Source: Bacteroidales bacterium UBA3856
GTDB taxonomy: Bacteria > Bacteroidota > Bacteroidia > Bacteroidales > UBA932
Direction of reading: 5' to 3'
NCBI GenBank assembly: GCA_002392525.1
Contig: DGHE01000196.1
Coordinates: 5,162-13,387, forward strand
DNA: 8,226 bases
Both the position numbers and the translations under genes were made by a program. Under the pieces are notes generated by a model, which had not been told where the DNA came from, ran no database searches, and saw only the letters and a program-made list of their open reading frames with translations. The number at the start of each line of letters is the position of its first letter. Position 1 is the stretch's first letter. This document shows, one piece after another, positions 5,429-8,226 of this stretch.

Positions 5429-7636
5429 TTAATTAATCGTAATATCAGCCGCCTTCCAAATCTTAATCTCCTCAGTAGAACTATATTTTGTAACAGTGCC
5501 AGTAGCGGTAGTTACGATAGCACCAACTGAGCAGGTCGCATTTGCAAAACTCTGATAAATCACATAAGATCTTGTTCCGTCAGAAACGGTGATATTCTTT
5601 CCGCTCACGGCAGTTACAGTAAGACCTGAAACTTTGACATAAGCATTCTGGTAATCAGAATAATGGCCGACAAGAGAAGCGAGTGTGACAACCTCGGGCT
5701 CAACTGCAGTCTCGGACCCGGTGAAAGTGGCATTCATTGCGGTAATCTCAGAATACAGGCTATTATACAATTGCGCAGTCACCTGAATATTACCAGTGAA
5801 CGTCTGGCCCTGTTTTAAACCATGACTCTTTTTATAATACATTATAGATCCTGTCGCATCCTTAATGATGGCTGTATTTGTTGCCGGAACAAATGACACT
5901 ATAGCTCCGGTAAGTGTGCCATTATATGTTTTGGATGAGTTCGTAAGGAGTGCATTCAATTCGGCAACCGTGGTAAAGTCAGGAGCTCCAGAAGAAACCG
6001 TAATCGTATACTCTGCTGTAATTAAGGGATTTGCATCATATATAACGGTTACATCATAATCGCCGGCGACAGCCATGTTTACCTCTGAATCATCTACCGT
6101 ATAATCAGAAGAGGTCAAAGCCTCTGTAGATTTGTCGGTATATACGAGGTCCACGGTTCCGTCGAAGGTGAAGGAATCGCCCACGGTATAGGCGGTAGTT
6201 GCACCAGAAACAGAGAGGTTCGCCTCTTCCTTAGGATTGATAGCGCCTGAACCTGTGCCGGTCCTTTTATAAATCTTCACATCAGACACACCACCAGTAG
6301 TAGTCAGATAAGTGGTAAAACGAGAATTACCTTCATGATAGAATAAATATCTTGTATCATCACCCATGTTCCTTATAGAGGTGACTCCTCCGCTAATATA
6401 GATAGCCCAGCTGCTGGCATCTACGAGATCATCGGAGCTTGAAAGAGTAGTGCTGGTGCTCCAAGAAAGGTATTTTGAGTCAGAACCACATAGTAAGGAA
6501 TAGGTGCCAGCGATGTTTCCGTTGCCAATCGTAAATACTTCAACAGATGCGCTCGGATCAGAAATCTTAGACTCGCTAAGAGTAACGGCTTGCTGCCCAA
6601 GGTATTTACCAGAACCTCTTTGGCCAGCAGCATAGGTTGCAGCGGAATTCGTGATGATAATTTCACTTCCGAGTGTTAAGGATGCCACATCTGTTACTTC
6701 CGTATAAACGACCGGAGAAACGCGGACAACGCCACTCATATTGATGGAGAAAGAGGCAACATGCCCAGCCTGGAAGTTACCCTTGTCTGCAGGGAAAGTA
6801 ATTTCCTTTGTAAAAGTACCCTTGTTTGTTGCAACAATTGCGGTAAGTGTCTTAGACCGCAAATCAACAGGTGCGCAAGCAAACCAAATATCAGTAGCAG
6901 AGGTGGTTACAAGGGAAAGAGTCTTCGATGCGGTGGACGGGGCCACAGTACCGGCTTCATTTTCAGGGTTACCATCCGGTTCAGCATCATAATCTTCGAC
7001 ATAATAGTACCAACGGCCAACCCAATTGGATTCGGCCGTAAGAGTCACACCCGTCACCGCTTCGTCGCCATCTAGGGATAGGTTAGCGAAGCTCAGTTTA
7101 CCATATGCCGTTACATGTTGGAAGTCAAAAGAAACCGATGTCGGGAAAGTGGTTCCTGCATCATACCTGGCGAAAAGAACCTGCGCGGACTCATCGACAG
7201 AGCCGGCAAGCGGAGTCTGATTGGAAGGAATCTCAACGTTCCAGCTGTTTTTATCAGTGCTAATCTTAGACACATGAGATGTGGAGGGGCTTAACGCATA
7301 GAAAACGTAATTCCCAGAACCATCACTTGTTATTTCACTTTTCGGGGTAAATTCAGCTTTTGTTCCACCTGAAGTAGGGGTCACAGTCGCTTCAACAGAA
7401 GTGGCTTTGTTCTGGGAAATCATAATTCCCTTATTGGAGGTCCAAAGGGTAGGATACTTTCCAGCGGAAAGATCACCAAACACCGTCTTTGTGGCAATCT
7501 CCTCGGCATAGAAGTGAATCGGGCTCTCAACGGCCTCTTTCTCAATAACGTTTTTCTCCTGGACGTTCTTCTGGCAGGAAACCATTGCGAGGGCAGCTAC
7601 TGCCGTTGCAAAAAGAAGAGAGTAAATCTTTTTCAT
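5429..7636 (-). CDS. Fimbrillin-like surface lipoprotein with Ig-like and OB-like C-terminal domains
   Basis: A 735-residue exported lipoprotein. The N-terminus has a basic start, a hydrophobic core and a lipobox ending MVSC, with Cys21 as the lipidation site, so it is probably anchored to the outer membrane. Residues about 36-302 resemble Bacteroidales fimbrillin-family proteins: ATKTVFGD, then YPTLWTSN, then a beta-rich region closing with AGHVASFSINMSG. Residues 308-457 form a further beta-rich module starting YTEVTDVASLTLGSEIIITN and ending DVKIYKR. Residues about 470-548 look like a bacterial Ig-like domain (AYTVGDSFTFDG through AEYTITV). Residues 553-735 look like an OB-fold region (TVAELNALL, AIIKDATGSIMYY, NITVSDGTRSYVIY). 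It is Ser/Thr/Ala-rich, as expected of a surface protein. The upstream small gene ends 12 bases before this ATG, so they are likely co-transcribed. Function may be adhesion, fimbrial structure or glycan binding; this is inference. Confidence 0.82.
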   Translation of the reverse strand: MKKIYSLLFATAVAALAMVSCQKNVQEKNVIEKEAVESPIHFYAEEIATKTVFGDLSAGKYPTLWTSNKGIMISQNKATSVEATVTPTSGGTKAEFTPKSEITSDGSGNYVFYALSPSTSHVSKISTDKNSWNVEIPSNQTPLAGSVDESAQVLFARYDAGTTFPTSVSFDFQHVTAYGKLSFANLSLDGDEAVTGVTLTAESNWVGRWYYYVEDYDAEPDGNPENEAGTVAPSTASKTLSLVTTSATDIWFACAPVDLRSKTLTAIVATNKGTFTKEITFPADKGNFQAGHVASFSINMSGVVRVSPVVYTEVTDVASLTLGSEIIITNSAATYAAGQRGSGKYLGQQAVTLSESKISDPSASVEVFTIGNGNIAGTYSLLCGSDSKYLSWSTSTTLSSSDDLVDASSWAIYISGGVTSIRNMGDDTRYLFYHEGNSRFTTYLTTTGGVSDVKIYKRTGTGSGAINPKEEANLSVSGATTAYTVGDSFTFDGTVDLVYTDKSTEALTSSDYTVDDSEVNMAVAGDYDVTVIYDANPLITAEYTITVSSGAPDFTTVAELNALLTNSSKTYNGTLTGAIVSFVPATNTAIIKDATGSIMYYKKSHGLKQGQTFTGNIQVTAQLYNSLYSEITAMNATFTGSETAVEPEVVTLASLVGHYSDYQNAYVKVSGLTVTAVSGKNITVSDGTRSYVIYQSFANATCSVGAIVTTATGTVTKYSSTEEIKIWKAADITIN

Positions 7637-7648
7637 AAGGCAGTAAGT

Positions 7649-7792
7649 TTAAAGGAGATTGAACGTGCCCCAATCATCCAGGATGCCGGGCTCAACTGTG
7701 TTGGCATTAACGTCACTCTGACAGATGAAGCCCTCGCTCTGCAACGTGAGGACGGTCACTTCGGGGGAAGTGTAAAACTCTTTTTGGGTCAT
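7649..7792 (-). CDS. 47-residue Bacteroidales small protein preceding the surface lipoprotein
   Basis: The frame runs from ATG at 7792 to TAA at 7649 and reads MTQKEFYTSPEVTVLTLQSE then GFICQSDVNANTVEPGILDD then WGTFNLL. This is the layout of a common Bacteroidales small-protein type found beside fimbrillin and lipoprotein genes: a Lys/Tyr-containing start, SPEV, a short amphipathic strand, then EG.(I/L)C, and an acidic tail with DDW. No signal peptide or membrane segment is visible. The function of the type is not known to me. The gene lies 12 bases upstream of the lipoprotein ATG, follows its own promoter with a leader of about 90 bases, and is almost certainly the first gene of that operon. 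Its length makes it easy to miss in automated calling. Confidence 0.7.
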   Translation of the reverse strand: MTQKEFYTSPEVTVLTLQSEGFICQSDVNANTVEPGILDDWGTFNLL

Positions 7793-7831
7793 AAGCAATA
7801 TAGAATTAATTGGTTATTAGCTATATTATGC

Positions 7832-7850
7832 ATGAAATACTATTTTTCAT
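7832..7850 (-). other. Leader hairpin in the lipoprotein operon
   Basis: ATGAAA and TTTCAT pair across a 7-base loop within the predicted 5' leader, and a second small stem (CGCT/AGCG) lies at about 7860-7874. The stems are short, so a regulatory role is only a possibility. Confidence 0.25.
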
Positions 7851-7881
7851 AGTTAAGTCGCTGGTTACTAGCGTGGTTAAA

Positions 7882-7899
7882 CTTTGTAAAGTTACAAAA
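7882..7899. promoter_or_regulatory. Palindromic operator-like site over the promoter
   Basis: CTTTGTAA and TTACAAAG are perfect inverted 8-base arms separated by 2 bases, and they overlap the -7 element at 7887-7894. A dimeric regulator bound here would block or alter initiation. No regulator gene is present in the window. Confidence 0.4.
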
Positions 7900-7917
7900 G
7901 AAATATAGAAAAACAAA
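7887..7917 (-). promoter_or_regulatory. Promoter of the small-protein/lipoprotein operon
   Basis: On the minus strand TTTG (7917-7914) is followed after 19 bases by TAACTTTA (7894-7887), one base off the TAnnTTTG consensus. Transcription would start near 7880, leaving a leader of about 90 bases before the ATG at 7792. Confidence 0.5.
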
Positions 7918-7989
7918 TAGTGTTTTTCATCTTTTCCTTCAGCCTTTCCCATATCGGCACGTTGCCCCCCCTTTATTTTGCGCTAACCC

Positions 7990-8020
7990 ATAACGCGTTT
8001 TTCTAGCAAAAGTGCGTTAT
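7990..8020 (-). terminator. Hairpin after the TonB gene, containing dispersed repeat copy B (7990-8015)
   Basis: ATAACGC (7990-7996) pairs with GCGTTAT (8014-8020), with further T/A pairing inside. It lies 9 bases after the TonB-gene stop at 8030, so a transcription-end role is likely, although no T-tract follows. Bases 7990-8015 share 20 positions with the inverted copy A at 4060-4086. Confidence 0.5.
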
Positions 8021-8029
8021 AGGTCCCGC

Positions 8030-8226
8030 TCAAAACACCACATCCACCTTATACGGCATCCGCACCGGTTCGCCATCGGCCAGGGCCGGTTTCCACTTAG
8101 GGGAACTCTTCACCACGCGCATGGCTTCTTCGTTCAGCGCAGGGTTGGTGCTCCTCAAGACCTGCACCTCCTGCACACGGCCGTTGCGGCCCACCACAAA
8201 ACTCACGGTGACAAGGCCCTTTCCCA
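8030..8226 (-). CDS. TonB-family energy-transducing protein, C-terminal domain (5' end outside window)
   Basis: The frame runs from the right edge to the TGA at 8030-8032 and gives 64 residues of a TonB C-terminal domain: GKGLVTVSFVVGRNGRVQEV, then QVLRSTNPALNEEAMRVVKS, then PKWKPALADGEPVRMPYKV and DVVF. The V..FVV...G.V..V.V..S..P.L...A...V..SP.W.PA pattern is the standard fold in which TonB contacts outer-membrane transporters, using the proton-motive force relayed by ExbB/ExbD. In Bacteroidales the domain also occurs on M56-peptidase and other sensor-like proteins, so the whole-protein identity is open. Base composition returns to GC-rich here. Confidence 0.85.
   Translation of the reverse strand, partial: GKGLVTVSFVVGRNGRVQEVQVLRSTNPALNEEAMRVVKSSPKWKPALADGEPVRMPYKVDVVF

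Noticed and set aside
5429..7636. Target gene of a diversity-generating retroelement
   Set aside because: No reverse transcriptase, template repeat or accessory gene is present, and no near-duplicate of the 3' end of the gene was seen in the adjoining gap.

Overview
The window looks like chromosome of a gut-type member of the Bacteroidales. Evidence: promoters of the Bacteroidetes sigma-factor type (TAnnTTTG, with TTG about 20 bases upstream), a DUF3467 protein, a fimbrillin-like surface lipoprotein preceded by a typical ~50-residue Bacteroidales small protein, and a TonB C-terminal domain. Genus cannot be settled from the sequence alone; the Rikenellaceae or an uncultured relative is a guess.

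Layout. Bases 1-4020 are GC-rich, ordinary housekeeping DNA. They hold the 3' end of a citrate lyase alpha-subunit gene (+), a strong symmetric hairpin, a DUF3467 gene (-), a divergent promoter pair, a full-length hrpB-type DEAH-box helicase gene (+), and a secreted alpha/beta-hydrolase esterase gene (-) that meets hrpB tail to tail with 7 bases between stop codons. Bases 4021-8029 are visibly AT-richer and mostly accessory. They contain about 1.4 kb without a conventional gene (4021-5428) and then, on the minus strand, a two-gene unit: a 47-residue small protein and a 735-residue exported lipoprotein (fimbrillin-like N-terminus, Ig-like and OB-like repeats). GC-rich DNA resumes at 8030 with the C-terminal end of a TonB-family protein gene (-).

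The 4021-5428 gap is the most interesting part. It contains (a) seven copies of an 11-bp near-palindrome, GGACCAGGTCC, at 22-24 bp steps around a central 51-bp step; (b) a compact minus-strand transcription unit with a good promoter (5083-5113), a strong hairpin-plus-T-tract terminator (4764-4802) and a small hydrophobic reading frame interrupted by one in-frame TGA; (c) a 109-base hairpin (5213-5321) with two gapless 52-base arms that match at 44 positions; and (d) a 33-codon open frame that starts inside that hairpin. Two copies of a degenerate ~27-bp intergenic repeat (4060-4086 and 7990-8015) lie in inverted orientation near the two ends of the AT-rich segment.

The housekeeping genes show no shared pathway. 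The 47-residue protein and the lipoprotein very probably form one operon driven from 7887-7917 and ending at the hairpin 5366-5406. No defence system, transposase, integrase, CRISPR array or RNA gene of a known family was recognised.
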